The notes beneath the pieces are model-generated. The model ran no database searches. It was not told the DNA's origin and worked only from the letters and a program-made list of their open reading frames with translations. A program made the position numbers and the translations under genes. A stretch of 64,000 bases of DNA from Altererythrobacter ishigakiensis (GTDB taxonomy: Bacteria; Pseudomonadota; Alphaproteobacteria; Sphingomonadales; Sphingomonadaceae), in NCBI RefSeq assembly GCF_001663155.1, contig NZ_CP015963.1, positions 1,450,001 to 1,514,000 of the forward strand, read 5' to 3'. Below are positions 1 to 9,910 of this stretch, piece by piece. Every line of letters starts with the position of its first letter. Within the stretch, counting starts at the first letter, position 1.

Positions 1-2274
1 GTCTATCACACGGATGATGAGGCTTACGACCTTTGGCGCAAGATTTCCGGACTGCCAGAGGATCGCATCATCCGTATTCCCACCAACGATAACTTCTGGT
101 CGATGGGTGACACGGGACCATGTGGACCTTGTTCTGAAATCTTCTACGACCATGGCGAGCACATCTTTGGCGGGCCTCCAGGCAGCCCCGACGAAGATGG
201 AGACCGGTTCGTTGAAATCTGGAATCTGGTCTTCATGCAGTTTGACCAGTCTGCCGATGGCTCGCGCAGCGATTTGCCGAAGCCATCGATCGATACAGGC
301 ATGGGACTGGAGCGCATCGCGGCGGTCATGCAAGGCGTGCATGACAACTACGATACGGACACATTCAAGGCGTTGATCGGTGCATCAGAGTCACTGACCG
401 GTGTAAAGGCCGAAGGTGACCAGACTGCGAGCCATCGCGTGATTGCGGATCATCTGCGCTCGACCAGCTTTCTGATGGCCGATGGCGTTCTGCCTTCCAA
501 TGAAGGCCGTGGGTATGTCTTGCGGCGGATCATGCGCCGGGCGATGCGCCACGCGCATTTGTTGGGCGCGAGCGAACCGTTGATGCATCGCTTGGTGCCG
601 GCACTGGTTGCGGAGATGGGCCAGGCATACCCTGAATTGGTACGCGGCCAGGCTTTGATCGAGGAAGTGCTTGAGCGTGAGGAGACCCAGTTCCGCAGGA
701 CGCTGGAAAAGGGTCTGCGGTTGCTGGACGAAGCGACTGCCGAGATGGCTGAGGGCGGCGAACTGGACGGGGAAACTGCGTTCAGGCTCTATGATACATA
801 TGGCTTCCCTTATGATCTGACCGAAGATGCGCTCCGGTCGCGTGGGTTGGGCGTTGACCGCGCCGGATTTGACGCGGCAATGGAGCAGCAAAAGGCAGCC
901 GCACGCGCAGCATGGAAGGGCTCCGGCCAGGCCGCCGATAGCGAAGTCTGGTTTGACATCGCCGAACGTGAAGGCGCCACTGAGTTCACGGGCTACTCGT
1001 CGACGAGCGGTGAAGGCACAGTTGTCGCGCTGGTAAGGGATGGTGAAGAGGTCCAGTCCGCAACAAGCGGTGAGGAGATTGTGATCCTCACCAATCAGAC
1101 CCCCTTCTACGGTGAGAGCGGTGGCCAGACCGGAGACGTTGGCACGATAAGCACGACTGAGGGGCTGAACGCGGAGGTGAGTGACACTTCGAAGCCGCTC
1201 GGCCGCTTGCACGCGCACCATGCCAAGCTGAAAGCTGGCTCGATTGCGGTTGGTGATACAGTTCATCTCGAGGTCGATGTCGAGCGACGAGACCGTATTC
1301 GTGCTAATCACTCCGCGACGCATCTTGTACACGCGGCATTGCGCAACACGCTGGGCGATCACGTGACACAGAAGGGGTCACTTGTTGCTGATGATAAGCT
1401 GCGCTTTGACTTCTCGCATCTCAAGCCGCTTACGCCGGAAGAAATTGCTGAAATTGAAGCCGAAGTGAATGCCGAAATCCGTGCAAACGAACCGGTTTCC
1501 ACTCGATTGATGAGCCCAGAGGACGCCGTTGATGCGGGCGCGTTGGCGCTCTTCGGAGAAAAATACGGCGACGAGGTCCGTGTCCTTAGTATGGGGCGCG
1601 CGGGCGATGGCGGGCGCAACTACTCAGTCGAACTGTGCGGCGGCACACACGTCAAGGCGACCGGCGATATCGGCGTCTTCCGCATCGTCTCCGAGGGCGC
1701 AGTCAGTTCGGGGGTTCGCCGCATCGAAGCATTAACCGGAGAGGCCGCTCGCGAGTGGTTGGTGACACGCGAGGAAGCGTTGAAGACCGCCGCCGGTGAA
1801 ATCCGCGCGACACCTGAAGAGGTACCGGCACGGGTTGCAGCTTTGCTGGCAGAGCGCAAGGCGCTGGAGAAAGAGCTGGCCGACGCAAAGAAGGCCTTGG
1901 CACTTGCAGGTGGTGGAACCTCTGGCCCAACTCAGTCAGCGGATGAAGATATCGGCGGACTCAGATTCAGCGGTCAGGTGCTCGAAGGCCTCAACCCCAA
2001 GGAACTTCGGCCTCTGCTTGATGACGCCAAGAAGCGCTTGGAGTCCGGCATTGCTGCGGCAGTCGCAATCAATGACGGTAAGGCTGCGTTCGCTGTGGCT
2101 GTAACGGACGACCTGACGGACCGTTTCAGCGCGGTGGACCTCGTTCGCGTCGGTGTTGAGACGCTGGGCGGAAAGGGCGGTGGTGGCCGCCCTGACATGG
2201 CGCAAGGCGGCGGACCTGATGGAAACAAAGCCGATGATGCGATCGCGGCGGTTCGTGCCATTATCGCGGGTTAA
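1..2274 (+). CDS. alaS: Alanine--tRNA ligase, 5' end cut by the window
   Basis: Charges tRNA-Ala with alanine and clears mischarged Ser/Gly through its own editing domain; cytoplasmic. The reading frame is open from base 1, so the start codon and roughly the first 120-130 residues of the class II catalytic core lie outside the window. Visible parts are the end of the catalytic core, the editing-domain zinc motif HSATH (codons 1309-1323) with its partner CGGTH (1636-1650), and the C-terminal glycine-rich [12 protein letters not shown] segment typical of the oligomerisation (DHHA1) domain. The stop at 2272-2274 lies 3 bp from the stop of the convergent antiporter gene. No frameshift is seen. 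Identification is secure. Confidence 0.97.
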   Translation, partial: VYHTDDEAYDLWRKISGLPEDRIIRIPTNDNFWSMGDTGPCGPCSEIFYDHGEHIFGGPPGSPDEDGDRFVEIWNLVFMQFDQSADGSRSDLPKPSIDTGMGLERIAAVMQGVHDNYDTDTFKALIGASESLTGVKAEGDQTASHRVIADHLRSTSFLMADGVLPSNEGRGYVLRRIMRRAMRHAHLLGASEPLMHRLVPALVAEMGQAYPELVRGQALIEEVLEREETQFRRTLEKGLRLLDEATAEMAEGGELDGETAFRLYDTYGFPYDLTEDALRSRGLGVDRAGFDAAMEQQKAAARAAWKGSGQAADSEVWFDIAEREGATEFTGYSSTSGEGTVVALVRDGEEVQSATSGEEIVILTNQTPFYGESGGQTGDVGTISTTEGLNAEVSDTSKPLGRLHAHHAKLKAGSIAVGDTVHLEVDVERRDRIRANHSATHLVHAALRNTLGDHVTQKGSLVADDKLRFDFSHLKPLTPEEIAEIEAEVNAEIRANEPVSTRLMSPEDAVDAGALALFGEKYGDEVRVLSMGRAGDGGRNYSVELCGGTHVKATGDIGVFRIVSEGAVSSGVRRIEALTGEAAREWLVTREEALKTAAGEIRATPEEVPARVAALLAERKALEKELADAKKALALAGGGTSGPTQSADEDIGGLRFSGQVLEGLNPKELRPLLDDAKKRLESGIAAAVAINDGKAAFAVAVTDDLTDRFSAVDLVRVGVETLGGKGGGGRPDMAQGGGPDGNKADDAIAAVRAIIAG

Positions 2275-2277
2275 GGC

Positions 2278-4041
2278 TTAGGCCTCGCTGCTTGAAGTGC
2301 GCAATTTGGGGCGGTGGCCAAGTTGGCCATCGCGCTCAAGCTGCTCACGAAATTCGTCCCTCTTCTCGTGAATCGACGCGATAACCGGTCCCATCGCGAC
2401 GCCGATATCCACCAGAACCGCCTCTGACAGCTGCAATGTGGCTTCGAGTGTTTCAGGCACGGCGTGGCTCGCGCCTGCACGATAGAGAATTGCCGCGTGC
2501 TCGGGATCGCGCGCGCGCGCAACAATCAGCAGATCGGGATGCTCCTTGCGAAGTTTCGACACCAGTCGTTGCGCAAGCACCGGTTCGTCCATCGTGAGCA
2601 CAATGGCGGGCGCTGTTTCAATCCCGAGGCGCGATAAAGCATCGCCCCTTACTGCGTCGCCGAAGATCGCACGATACCCATCACGGGCAGCCCGCTCAAT
2701 CAGGTCAGGATCGGAATCTATTGCGACATAGGGCTTGTCATGAGCCTGCAGCATGTCTGCAACAAGCCGTCCAACACGGCCGGCCCCGATGATGATTGTT
2801 CGCGGTTCGTCGGTTTCGTCTTCGCCGAGCTCGGGAACGGGCTCGATCCGGCGGGCAATCGCTCGGCCCAACTTGGCCAGCAAAGGCGTAACAGTCAGTC
2901 CGATTGCAGCCACGATTTGCCAGAATTGCGCTGTTTCAGCATCGATGACCAAAGCGGAAGTGGCCGCCGCCAGGACAATCAGAGTCGTTTCAGAGGGGCT
3001 AGCCATCAAGACGCCGGTCTCTGCAGCAGTGCTGCGGCGCGCGCCCATCATGCGCAAGAGGGTGCCCGTCACGATAGCCTTGAACGTCAGCACGCCAACT
3101 ACTGCGAGCGCAATCTCTCCCAGATTGGCCCAGATTTCTCGCAGATCGATGCTCATGCCGATGGTGATCAGGAAAACACCAAGTGCCAGACCCTTAAAGG
3201 GGTCCATGATCGTCTCGACTTCTGTGTGGTATTCGGTCTCCGCGATCAGTAGACCTGCGATCAACGCACCAACAATGGGCGAGAGGCCTGTCGCAGCTGT
3301 CGCGAGGCTAGCGCCGATGACAACCAGCAAAGATGCGGACAGGAACAATTCCGGGCTCTTTGTCCGCGCAGCCTGACTGAACAGTCGTGGCAATCCAAAC
3401 CGGCCCACCACCAGCAAAACCAGGACGACAAGTCCGCCGTTCAGGAGCGTGGTTGTCAGCCCCTCAACACCATCGCCCGAAGCATTAGGTGCCAATGCGC
3501 CCAGGATGAAAATGATCGGGACTATCATGATGTCTTCGAACAGCAGCATGGAGAGCGCTGCTCTGCCGACTGGGGTCTTTGTCCCGGATATCGGTAACAC
3601 GATCGCTGTCGACGAGAAGGCGAGCGCGAAGCCGAGTGCCAGCGCGGCAGTCGTGCCCATGCCGCTGACATAGGCGAAGAAGGCTGCGCCGACCGAGCCA
3701 ATAATGAGCAGTTCAAGGCTGCCCAGACCGAATACCAGTTTGCGAAGCTGCCACAGCCGGTTGAACGACAGCTCGAGCCCGATCGCAAACAGCAACAGAA
3801 TGATTCCGAAATCCGCGAAGGGGGTCAAATGATCGGCTTCGGTAATGGTTATATGCCTGAGCCAGGGTATTTCCGGCACAAGGGTGCCAAGCCCGTAGGG
3901 GCCGACGGCAAGTCCAATCAGAATGAAACCGATGATTGGCGTGATGCGGAACCGGGCGAAGACCGGAATCACGATACCCGCTGCGCCGAGAATGACAAGC
4001 GCGTCAGACAACATCGGGGAAAGGGTCAGTTCGCCAGCCAC
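2278..4041 (-). CDS. CPA2-family monovalent cation:proton antiporter with RCK (TrkA-N) domain
   Basis: Predicted inner-membrane K+ or Na+/H+ antiporter of the Kef/YbaL type. Residues 10-400 form about 12 hydrophobic segments of a Na_H_Exchanger domain. Residues 414-530 form a TrkA-N nucleotide-binding domain with GAGRVG at 419-424, followed by the acidic AIDSD end of the second strand. There is no clear TrkA-C domain, and the last 40 residues are a charged helix, so gating would be by NAD(H) or another nucleotide. The start is GTG at 4041 with a weak ribosome site. KefB/KefC glutathione gating cannot be claimed from the sequence, so no symbol is given. Confidence 0.9.
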   Translation of the reverse strand: MAGELTLSPMLSDALVILGAAGIVIPVFARFRITPIIGFILIGLAVGPYGLGTLVPEIPWLRHITITEADHLTPFADFGIILLLFAIGLELSFNRLWQLRKLVFGLGSLELLIIGSVGAAFFAYVSGMGTTAALALGFALAFSSTAIVLPISGTKTPVGRAALSMLLFEDIMIVPIIFILGALAPNASGDGVEGLTTTLLNGGLVVLVLLVVGRFGLPRLFSQAARTKSPELFLSASLLVVIGASLATAATGLSPIVGALIAGLLIAETEYHTEVETIMDPFKGLALGVFLITIGMSIDLREIWANLGEIALAVVGVLTFKAIVTGTLLRMMGARRSTAAETGVLMASPSETTLIVLAAATSALVIDAETAQFWQIVAAIGLTVTPLLAKLGRAIARRIEPVPELGEDETDEPRTIIIGAGRVGRLVADMLQAHDKPYVAIDSDPDLIERAARDGYRAIFGDAVRGDALSRLGIETAPAIVLTMDEPVLAQRLVSKLRKEHPDLLIVARARDPEHAAILYRAGASHAVPETLEATLQLSEAVLVDIGVAMGPVIASIHEKRDEFREQLERDGQLGHRPKLRTSSSEA

Positions 4042-4090
4042 GTTTGAGAGTTAGCCATCCCTTTGTTTCATGTCACTCGCCGATTGCGCC

Positions 4091-5734
4091 TTAACCACCG
4101 CCGGGTGCGTGTTTTCTTCCCGGTGCCGTCGTGCGTCCCGAGAGTTCCTCGCCAATTGGCGTGCTGACCTGGCCAACGCGCTTGTCCCATTCGATGCGGT
4201 AAAGATCGAAACGACGGTCTGCCAGGTTCTGAACAGTGCCCTCGGCACGCGCCCAGCTGAGGTCCGCCAAGTTCACATCGCTGATCGTCAGAGTCTCCAC
4301 GTTCTCGCTTGCCTCCGCAGCTATGCCGTCGCGCGCGAAGGGGAAGTCGCAGGGTGTCAGAATGCAGCTTTGCGCATACTGAATGTCCATGTTGGCAACA
4401 TTGGGCAGGTTGCCGACGTTGCCGCTCAACACGACGTAACACTGGTTTTCAATCGCGCGTGCCTGAGCGCAATAGCGCACGCGCATGTAACCTTGTCGGC
4501 TATCTGTGCAGAACGGGACGAAAATGATCCGCGCACCTTCGTCAACCAGCCGGCGTGCCAGTTCCGGAAATTCACTATCGTAACAGATCAATACACCAAT
4601 CGGGCCACAATCGGTCTGGATTGCGTCGATGCTGTCACCGCCTTTGATGTTCCACCAATAGTCTTCGTTGGGGGTAGGGTGGATCTTCTCTTGCGCATGG
4701 ACCGAACCATCACGCAGGCAGACATAGGCGACGTTGTGAATGTCCCCATCTTCCATTCTCGTCGGATGTGAACCGCCGATAATGTTGATGTTGTAGTTGA
4801 GAGCCATCTCGCTCAGTGCTTTGCGGATGCGCGGCGTATATCGGCTCAGCGCTTCGATCGATTCCTGCGGGTTAAGCTCTTCCTCTTCGGCACTCAGCAA
4901 CATCAGAGTGAAAAGCTCAGGAAACACGATGAAATCGCTCTCATAGTCCGATGCAACGTCCACGAAATACTCGATCTGCTTCATGAACTCGTCAAAATCA
5001 GACACAGCGCGCGCTTGTAGCTGGCAGGTGGCGATGCGCACGCTTTCGACATCGCGTGGCAGTCTGTGCTTCTTGGGAACGTCAGCATCGACATAGGGAT
5101 TGCGCCAGACCATCCGCACTGCGTTCGCCTTGGACTGCTTGTCTTCGGGCAGGTAGTTGTGCAGCACACCTTGCGGTTCGAACCCGTTGGCAAGCTGAAA
5201 GCGGAGCACGGGATCATGCACTTTGCCTTCCAGCACCAGATCGAGATATTCCTCCGGCGTATCCGCGCGGTTGTTTTTGCGCCGGGTCGCGCGGGCGAAA
5301 CCAGGCATGCGCCCGCCGAAGACTATCCCGCTCAATTCAAGCCGCTCAGCGAGAGCCCGCCTTTCTTCATACAGCCGCCGGCCGATTCGCGTACCGCGGG
5401 TCTTCGGATCGACGCACATTTCATAGCCGTAAAGCCATTCGCCCTTGGGATTGTGGCGGCTGCCGAAGCCATTGCCGGTCACCTCGTCCCAACTGTGGCT
5501 AGATAGGGCGATACGCTTGCTGAGACGCATGGTGGCACAATAGCCAACAAGCTTGCCGTCCAGCTTGGCGACAAAGCAGCCTTCCGGATAGTTGTTTAGC
5601 TGGCCGCGGATTTCGCCATGTGTGTACGCGGGCATATCCTCATACACGCGGCGCACGAGGTCAGCGATGGCGCGAACATCGGCGAGTTGTGCCTGTCTGA
5701 CTTCGAGTCGTGCTTTGGCGCGTGATTGTGTCAT
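4091..5734 (-). CDS. Fusion of GNAT acetyltransferase and carbon-nitrogen hydrolase
   Basis: This 547-residue protein has two catalytic domains. Residues 10-215 are GNAT-like, with the acetyl-CoA loop region around TRGTRIGRRLY (112-122). Residues 230-520 are a nitrilase-superfamily domain with the complete Glu-Lys-Cys triad: E273 in FPE, K350 in EKIHP and C384 in LICYDSEFPE. The amidase could act on an omega-amide or N-carbamoyl compound, and the GNAT domain on an amine, but the substrate is unknown. The start ATG at 5734 has a modest GGA upstream. The neighbours (antiporter and icd) do not suggest a pathway. The family is known as bifunctional GNAT/carbon-nitrogen hydrolase in proteobacteria. 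Confidence 0.92.
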   Translation of the reverse strand: MTQSRAKARLEVRQAQLADVRAIADLVRRVYEDMPAYTHGEIRGQLNNYPEGCFVAKLDGKLVGYCATMRLSKRIALSSHSWDEVTGNGFGSRHNPKGEWLYGYEMCVDPKTRGTRIGRRLYEERRALAERLELSGIVFGGRMPGFARATRRKNNRADTPEEYLDLVLEGKVHDPVLRFQLANGFEPQGVLHNYLPEDKQSKANAVRMVWRNPYVDADVPKKHRLPRDVESVRIATCQLQARAVSDFDEFMKQIEYFVDVASDYESDFIVFPELFTLMLLSAEEEELNPQESIEALSRYTPRIRKALSEMALNYNINIIGGSHPTRMEDGDIHNVAYVCLRDGSVHAQEKIHPTPNEDYWWNIKGGDSIDAIQTDCGPIGVLICYDSEFPELARRLVDEGARIIFVPFCTDSRQGYMRVRYCAQARAIENQCYVVLSGNVGNLPNVANMDIQYAQSCILTPCDFPFARDGIAAEASENVETLTISDVNLADLSWARAEGTVQNLADRRFDLYRIEWDKRVGQVSTPIGEELSGRTTAPGRKHAPGGG

Positions 5735-5760
5735 AGCTTGTCCATGCCCTTTAGAATGAC

Positions 5761-5796
5761 AAAGGGCGAGCGGTCCGTACGACCACCCGCCCTTTT
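5761..5796 (-). terminator. Hairpin terminator downstream of icd
   Basis: AAAGGGCG (5761-5768) pairs with CGCCCTTT (5788-5795), with a second inner GGTC/GACC pairing. It lies between the icd stop (5828) and the start of the GNAT/hydrolase gene. T-rich runs flank it on both strands, so it may work in both directions; by position it serves icd. Confidence 0.75.
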
Positions 5797-5827
5797 GTTA
5801 CGATAGGCAATCGTGCTGGTTCCGAAC

Positions 5828-7048
5828 TCAGCTCCAGTTCTGCATCTCAGCTTCGAGGTTCGTCACGATCGCTTCAAAGAACTGTTCCGTGGTCAGCCAG
5901 TTCTGTTCAGGACCGATCAGCAGCGCCAGATCCTTGGTCATCTGACCGTTCTCGACAGTTTCGATACAAACGCGCTCAAGAGTCTCGGCAAAGCGCACAA
6001 CCTCAGGCGTATTGTCAAAACGGCCGCGATAGATCAGGCCACGGGTCCAGGCGAAGATCGATGCGATCGGGTTGGTGCTTGTCGCCTTTCCTTCTTGGTG
6101 CTGACGATAGTGCCGCGTAACAGTGCCATGTGCTGCCTCTGCTTCTACTGTCTTACCGTCAGGGGTCATCAAAACGGACGTCATCAGACCCAGTGAGCCA
6201 AAGCCCTGCGCAACGACGTCAGACTGAACGTCGCCGTCGTAGTTCTTACAAGCCCAAACAAACTTGCCGCTCCATTTCATGGCCGCTGCAACCATGTCAT
6301 CGATCAGGCGGTGTTCGTAGTGAATTCCGGTTTCCTTGAACCGGTCGGCAAACTCCTCGTCGAACACTTCTTGGAACAGGTCTTTGAAACGGCCGTCATA
6401 CTTCTTGAGAATGGTGTTCTTAGTGGAAAGATAAACCGGCCAACCGCGGTCGAGACCATAGTTCATGCAAGCGCGCGCGAAATCGCGGATGCTATCATCA
6501 AGGTTGTACATTGCCATCGCAACGCCCGGAGATTCGAACTCGAACACATCCAGATCTATCTTTTCGCCGTCTACACCTTCAAAGACCAGGCGCAGTTTGC
6601 CCGCGCCAGGGATCAGCGTGTCAGTTGCGCGGTACTGGTCACCGAACGCGTGACGACCGACCACGATCGGATCAGTCCAGCCCGGTACCAAACGCGGCAC
6701 ATTATCGATCACGATAGGCTCGCGGAATACAACCCCACCCAGGATGTTGCGGATTGTGCCGTTCGGCGAACGCCACATCTTCTTAAGGCCGAATTCCTCG
6801 ACGCGTGCTTCGTCAGGGGTGATCGTAGCGCATTTTACGCCGACGCCATGTTCCTTGATCGCGTTTGCAGCATCAACGGTGATCTGATCGTCCGTCTCGT
6901 CACGCTTCTCGATCGAAAGATCGTAATAGCGTAGGTCAACATCGAGATATGGCAGGATCAATCGTCCGCGGATCCACTGCCAGATGATTTTTGTCATTTC
7001 ATCGCCGTCGAGTTCGACGACCGGGTTCTTGACCTGAATTTTCTGCAT
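5828..7048 (-). CDS. icd: NADP-dependent isocitrate dehydrogenase (eukaryotic-type)
   Basis: Oxidatively decarboxylates isocitrate to 2-oxoglutarate in the TCA cycle, giving NADPH. The 406-residue length and the N-terminal sequence [19 protein letters not shown] match the homodimeric type shared with mitochondria and many alphaproteobacteria rather than the E. coli type. The segment with SPNGTIRN and the metal-binding Asp cluster near [15 protein letters not shown] are present. The start at 7048 is chosen because the motif AGGAA sits 5-9 nt upstream; an upstream in-frame ATG at 7120 would add 24 residues that do not belong to the family. It is monocistronic, with a terminator just after the stop. 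Confidence 0.96.
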   Translation of the reverse strand: MQKIQVKNPVVELDGDEMTKIIWQWIRGRLILPYLDVDLRYYDLSIEKRDETDDQITVDAANAIKEHGVGVKCATITPDEARVEEFGLKKMWRSPNGTIRNILGGVVFREPIVIDNVPRLVPGWTDPIVVGRHAFGDQYRATDTLIPGAGKLRLVFEGVDGEKIDLDVFEFESPGVAMAMYNLDDSIRDFARACMNYGLDRGWPVYLSTKNTILKKYDGRFKDLFQEVFDEEFADRFKETGIHYEHRLIDDMVAAAMKWSGKFVWACKNYDGDVQSDVVAQGFGSLGLMTSVLMTPDGKTVEAEAAHGTVTRHYRQHQEGKATSTNPIASIFAWTRGLIYRGRFDNTPEVVRFAETLERVCIETVENGQMTKDLALLIGPEQNWLTTEQFFEAIVTNLEAEMQNWS

Positions 7049-7137
7049 GATGTTCCTGTGTGCTGCAATTTGTCGGAAAAAGAGTTGGCCGCGCTTTAGC
7101 AGAGGAGGGCGGACACGCAAGTCGGAGAGAGGGCAAC

Positions 7138-7163
7138 AAAAAAGCCCGCCGAGATCGGCGGGC
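7138..7163 (-). terminator. Rho-independent terminator of tRNA-Val
   Basis: Read on the minus strand, GCCCGCCG (loop ATCT) CGGCGGGC is followed by six T residues (7143 down to 7138). It begins 10 nt beyond the encoded CCA end of the tRNA. This is a textbook intrinsic terminator. Confidence 0.93.
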
Positions 7164-7172
7164 CTTTTGCGA

Positions 7173-7247
7173 TGGTGGGCGTAGAGAGAGTTGAACTCCC
7201 GACCCCTGCGATGTCAACACAGTGCTCTACCACTGAGCTATACGCCC
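7173..7247 (-). tRNA. tRNA-Val (anticodon GAC)
   Basis: The minus strand folds into a full cloverleaf. The acceptor stem is GGGCGTA/TACGCCC, the D arm GCTC-AGTGGTA-GAGC, the anticodon stem CTGTG/CGCAG with loop TTGACAT (anticodon GAC, reading GUC/GUU valine codons), and the T arm GGGAG-TTCAACT-CTCTC. The discriminator is A and CCA is encoded (7173-7175). It is followed at once by its own terminator. Confidence 0.96.
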
Positions 7248-7326
7248 ACGCCATCGAACATGTCCGCTTCCGGACAGGGCGCGCCATTAACCTGCGTCTG
7301 CGATAGACGCAAGCGATTCGCGCCAA

Positions 7327-7725
7327 CTAAAGGCTGAGTTCTTGCGGTTCCCCGAATGCGCGCTCGACTTCGAGCACCAAGTCGCGCAAGTGGAATGGCT
7401 TGGACAACACCTTGGCATGAGGCTGCTCCCGGCTCGCACGCAACGATACCGCAGCAAAACCTGTGATAAACATGACCTTGGTTTGTGGCGAGATTTCGGC
7501 GCACCGTTGCGCGAGTTCGATGCCGTCCATTTCCGGCATCACAATGTCCGACAGCAAGAGATCGAAACGCTCATTCTCCAAAAGCGGAATGGCAGAAGTG
7601 CCGCGGTCAACAGCAGCCACTTCGTAGCCGGCATTCTCAAGCGCACGCACCAGGTATGTGCGCATGGCATCTTCATCCTCGGCAAGGAGGATTCGCAATT
7701 TTGAGCCCGAATTCATACTGATCAT
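7327..7725 (-). CDS. Single-domain response regulator, CpdR-like
   Basis: A stand-alone receiver domain of about 130 residues with no output domain. It shows the acidic pair in LLAEDEDAM, the phospho-acceptor Asp in LLLSDIVMPEMDG, the switch Thr in MFITG and the conserved Lys in LSKPFHLRDL. This is the make-up of CpdR, which in Caulobacter receives phosphate through the CckA-ChpT relay and, when unphosphorylated, primes ClpXP for cell-cycle proteolysis. The start is ambiguous: ATG 7725 has AGG at a suitable distance, while ATG 7716 and 7746 are also in frame. The divergent N-formylglutamate amidohydrolase gene starts 140 bp away. Calling it CpdR rests on similarity of sequence style, not on a search. 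Confidence 0.85.
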   Translation of the reverse strand: MISMNSGSKLRILLAEDEDAMRTYLVRALENAGYEVAAVDRGTSAIPLLENERFDLLLSDIVMPEMDGIELAQRCAEISPQTKVMFITGFAAVSLRASREQPHAKVLSKPFHLRDLVLEVERAFGEPQELSL

Positions 7726-7862
7726 ATAGCCTGAATGACTTAACAAAACTTGTTCTTTCCTGCGCTTGGCCAGCTTTGGGACAGTTCCCGATGAACTGCT
7801 GAACGGGAGCTCTCCTTAACAAATTCAGCTTTGACAGGTTAACGGGTAAGCGGCAGCAGGGA

Positions 7863-8813
7863 GTGATGACGGCGTCCAACTACGAATCGCATGAATATCG
7901 AGTTGAGGAAGGCGGGCAAATACCCGGCACTTCGGAGCCATCGTACACGCTTAGAGCGCAGTTAAGCCCCCCAATTCCGGTCATAATTGCCGTTCCGCAT
8001 GGCGGGCGTAGTTATCCGGAAGAGCTGCTCGCTAACATGCGCGAGCCCGATTATTCGGCCCTCAGACTCGAAGATCGGTTGATTGACGAGATTGGAGCTG
8101 AACTGGCTCGCCAAACCGGCGCTACTTTAATTGTTGCGCATGCACCGCGTGCAATGCTGGACCTCAATCGGGCGCGTGATGATGTAGACTGGGAAATGAT
8201 AACAGGTCCTAAGCCGCATCCGGTGCGGCATTCTCTAGCTAATCGACGCGCGCGCAGCGGGCTTGGTTTAGTCCCGCGGCGGCTGCCAGGCTTCGGCGAA
8301 ATATGGCGTGGCAAGCTTACTCGCGACGAGCTCAATGCACGGATTGCAGGCGTCCATCGGCCTTATCACGCAGCACTGAGCCGAGAGCTGGAATCGATCC
8401 GCGATGAGTGGGGGTGTGCACTGCTGGTTGATCTCCATTCGATGCCGCCCTTGAAGCAAGCAGCGGACCGGGGCGTAGTACCCAGATTTGTGATTGGCGA
8501 TCGGTTCGGCACATCGTGCGATGCGGGATTGGTCAGCCAAGCTTACCACTATCTTTACGATCAAGGTCAGCCCGTCGCTCACAACAGGCCATATGCTGGA
8601 GGATATGTGCTGGATACCCATGCTGCGCCGCGCCATGGCATACATGCGATCCAGTTGGAGGTCTGCCGTTCCACATATCTGGACAGCCGCCTAGAAGGCA
8701 TGTCGCCCAAAGCAAATGCCGTGACCAAGTTACTTAGTGGTCTGGTTCGTGAGCTTGGGGCAGTGACTGCCCGTATGGCGTCTCCCGACGAATTCCGAAA
8801 TGCGGCAGAATAG
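7863..8813 (+). CDS. N-formylglutamate amidohydrolase family protein
   Basis: Predicted zinc hydrolase related to HutG, which releases formate from N-formylglutamate in histidine breakdown. It carries the family segments VPHGGRSYP near residue 45, HAPRAMLDLNRA near residue 93 and LVDLHSMPP near residue 195, which include candidate metal ligands. No other hut gene is nearby, so the physiological substrate may be another N-acyl compound. The frame opens with GTG 7863 immediately followed by ATG 7866; a GGGAG run lies almost on top of both, so the exact start is uncertain. It is divergent from the CpdR-like gene. Confidence 0.9.
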   Translation: MMTASNYESHEYRVEEGGQIPGTSEPSYTLRAQLSPPIPVIIAVPHGGRSYPEELLANMREPDYSALRLEDRLIDEIGAELARQTGATLIVAHAPRAMLDLNRARDDVDWEMITGPKPHPVRHSLANRRARSGLGLVPRRLPGFGEIWRGKLTRDELNARIAGVHRPYHAALSRELESIRDEWGCALLVDLHSMPPLKQAADRGVVPRFVIGDRFGTSCDAGLVSQAYHYLYDQGQPVAHNRPYAGGYVLDTHAAPRHGIHAIQLEVCRSTYLDSRLEGMSPKANAVTKLLSGLVRELGAVTARMASPDEFRNAAE

Positions 8814-8841
8814 CAATTACTGCTCGTAAGTCAGCGAATAG

Positions 8842-8879
8842 AAAAGAAAAAACCACCTCGCGCAGAATGCGCGAGGTGG
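8842..8879 (-). terminator. Terminator downstream of the SapC-like gene
   Basis: Arms CCACCTCGCGCA (8853-8864) and TGCGCGAGGTGG (8868-8879) form a perfect 12-bp stem with a 3-nt loop, followed on the minus strand by TTTTTTCTTTT (8852 to 8842). It sits 134 nt past the SapC stop. Between them is a second GC-rich hairpin, GCGGGG/CCCCGC at about 8978-9003, without a T run. The rest of 8814-9013 holds nothing recognisable. Confidence 0.88.
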
Positions 8880-9013
8880 CCAAGGTTCAGGGAGGATTGC
8901 GCCTACGAAATCGCAGGAGCAATATTCAGGCGGGCTATGAGGGGGGCGCCCTACCTGAACTCTTGAGATCTGGGGTTTGGCGGGGCCTTTTTCAAGCCCC
9001 GCGACACCTGGCT

Positions 9014-9802
9014 TTACGCGCCGGCTTCGGTATTCGCTTCAGGTTTCGGTACCTTGCCTTGCTGAGATTGACGCGTGAAAACGTTGCGCATCAAGTTTAG
9101 CGAATAAAGGTGCGCATGAATGAGCACGAGAATGCCATTCGCGTGCAGCGTTTCGAGCGTTTTGCCCTTCAATTCGCGCAGCTTGTTTTCATCAACCATC
9201 TTGAAGCCACGATACACAAATGGATTGTCCGGATTTTCTTGCATCGTGATTGCAATCTCGCCGTCCATCAGGAGGTCGTGCTTCTTGAGTTCTTCCATGA
9301 AAGCCTTTGTACGAGCACCGGATTCCTCAAATTTCTGACAAAATTCGAGGACGTTCTTCGTGTAGTCGGTCGGCTCATCCTTGTCGTCGAAAAGTGCATT
9401 GCCTTCGCCATGGTCGCCGATCACACCAGCGCTTGGATCGAAGCAAAGTGATAGCTCATCGCTATTCGGTTGCAATTTTGCGAGCATAAATGGGTAGCGG
9501 CGGACATAAGCCGGCAGATATACATTCTCTGTGATAACGCCCTTGTCATCGACAAAAGTGTTCACGCCTTCGTTCAATCCCATCAGTGCGAGTGGAACCG
9601 GATTTTCGCCTGCGCTGAATACAATTGGAAAGTGGCGTTGCGCGTCGATGAATTCGTCCACTGTAACCGGAATCGCGTGATGCTTGCTCATAAAGCTCAC
9701 GTCGTTGAACTGCTTGGAATACCAGCCTTTGTGATCGCGGCTGTTAAGTGGCATCAAGTCATTGAAAAATATTGGCAGGTTGGGCTTCGGCGCGCTTGCC
9801 AT
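9014..9802 (-). CDS. SapC family protein
   Basis: A 262-residue protein matching the SapC family, first named from the Caulobacter S-layer region, whose biochemical role is not established. Typical features are the N-terminal block with LMPLNSRDHKGW, the central YLPAYVRRYPFML segment and SLCFDPSAG, and a helical C-terminal part. No signal peptide or membrane segment is seen, so it is probably cytoplasmic. The start at 9802 is chosen for GGAG 9 nt upstream; the frame could extend to 9904 but that stretch contains the terminator of the upstream gene. It has its own terminator on both sides and so looks monocistronic. No S-layer, TonB receptor or halogenase gene is nearby. Confidence 0.88.
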   Translation of the reverse strand: MASAPKPNLPIFFNDLMPLNSRDHKGWYSKQFNDVSFMSKHHAIPVTVDEFIDAQRHFPIVFSAGENPVPLALMGLNEGVNTFVDDKGVITENVYLPAYVRRYPFMLAKLQPNSDELSLCFDPSAGVIGDHGEGNALFDDKDEPTDYTKNVLEFCQKFEESGARTKAFMEELKKHDLLMDGEIAITMQENPDNPFVYRGFKMVDENKLRELKGKTLETLHANGILVLIHAHLYSLNLMRNVFTRQSQQGKVPKPEANTEAGA

Positions 9803-9832
9803 TGAACGTCTCCAAGAAAATGTGCAAACTCT

Positions 9833-9864
9833 AAAAAAGGGCCGCGCTGGATATCCAGCGGGCC
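9833..9864 (-). terminator. Terminator downstream of the FAD oxidoreductase gene
   Basis: On the minus strand GGCC-CGCTGG-ATAT-CCAGCG-C-GGCC forms a stem with one bulged base and is followed by six T residues (9838-9833). It ends the transcript of the oxidoreductase gene before the SapC-like gene starts at 9802. Confidence 0.85.
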
Positions 9865-9910
9865 GTACGCTGCGCGCTTTAGGCGCTAGCGTACACGTAC
9901 GCAAGCGTCG

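Noticed and set aside
391..1362. 323-residue minus-strand frame inside alaS
   Set aside because: Fully covered by alaS on the other strand; no recognisable domain.
7747..7862. Possible CtrA boxes (TTAAC stretches) between the CpdR-like and amidohydrolase genes
   Set aside because: Several TTAAC half-sites are seen but none shows the full TTAA-N7-TTAA spacing on inspection.
8978..9003. GCGGGG/CCCCGC hairpin just after the SapC stop as a terminator
   Set aside because: No T run follows on the minus strand; the strong terminator is further downstream at 8842-8879.
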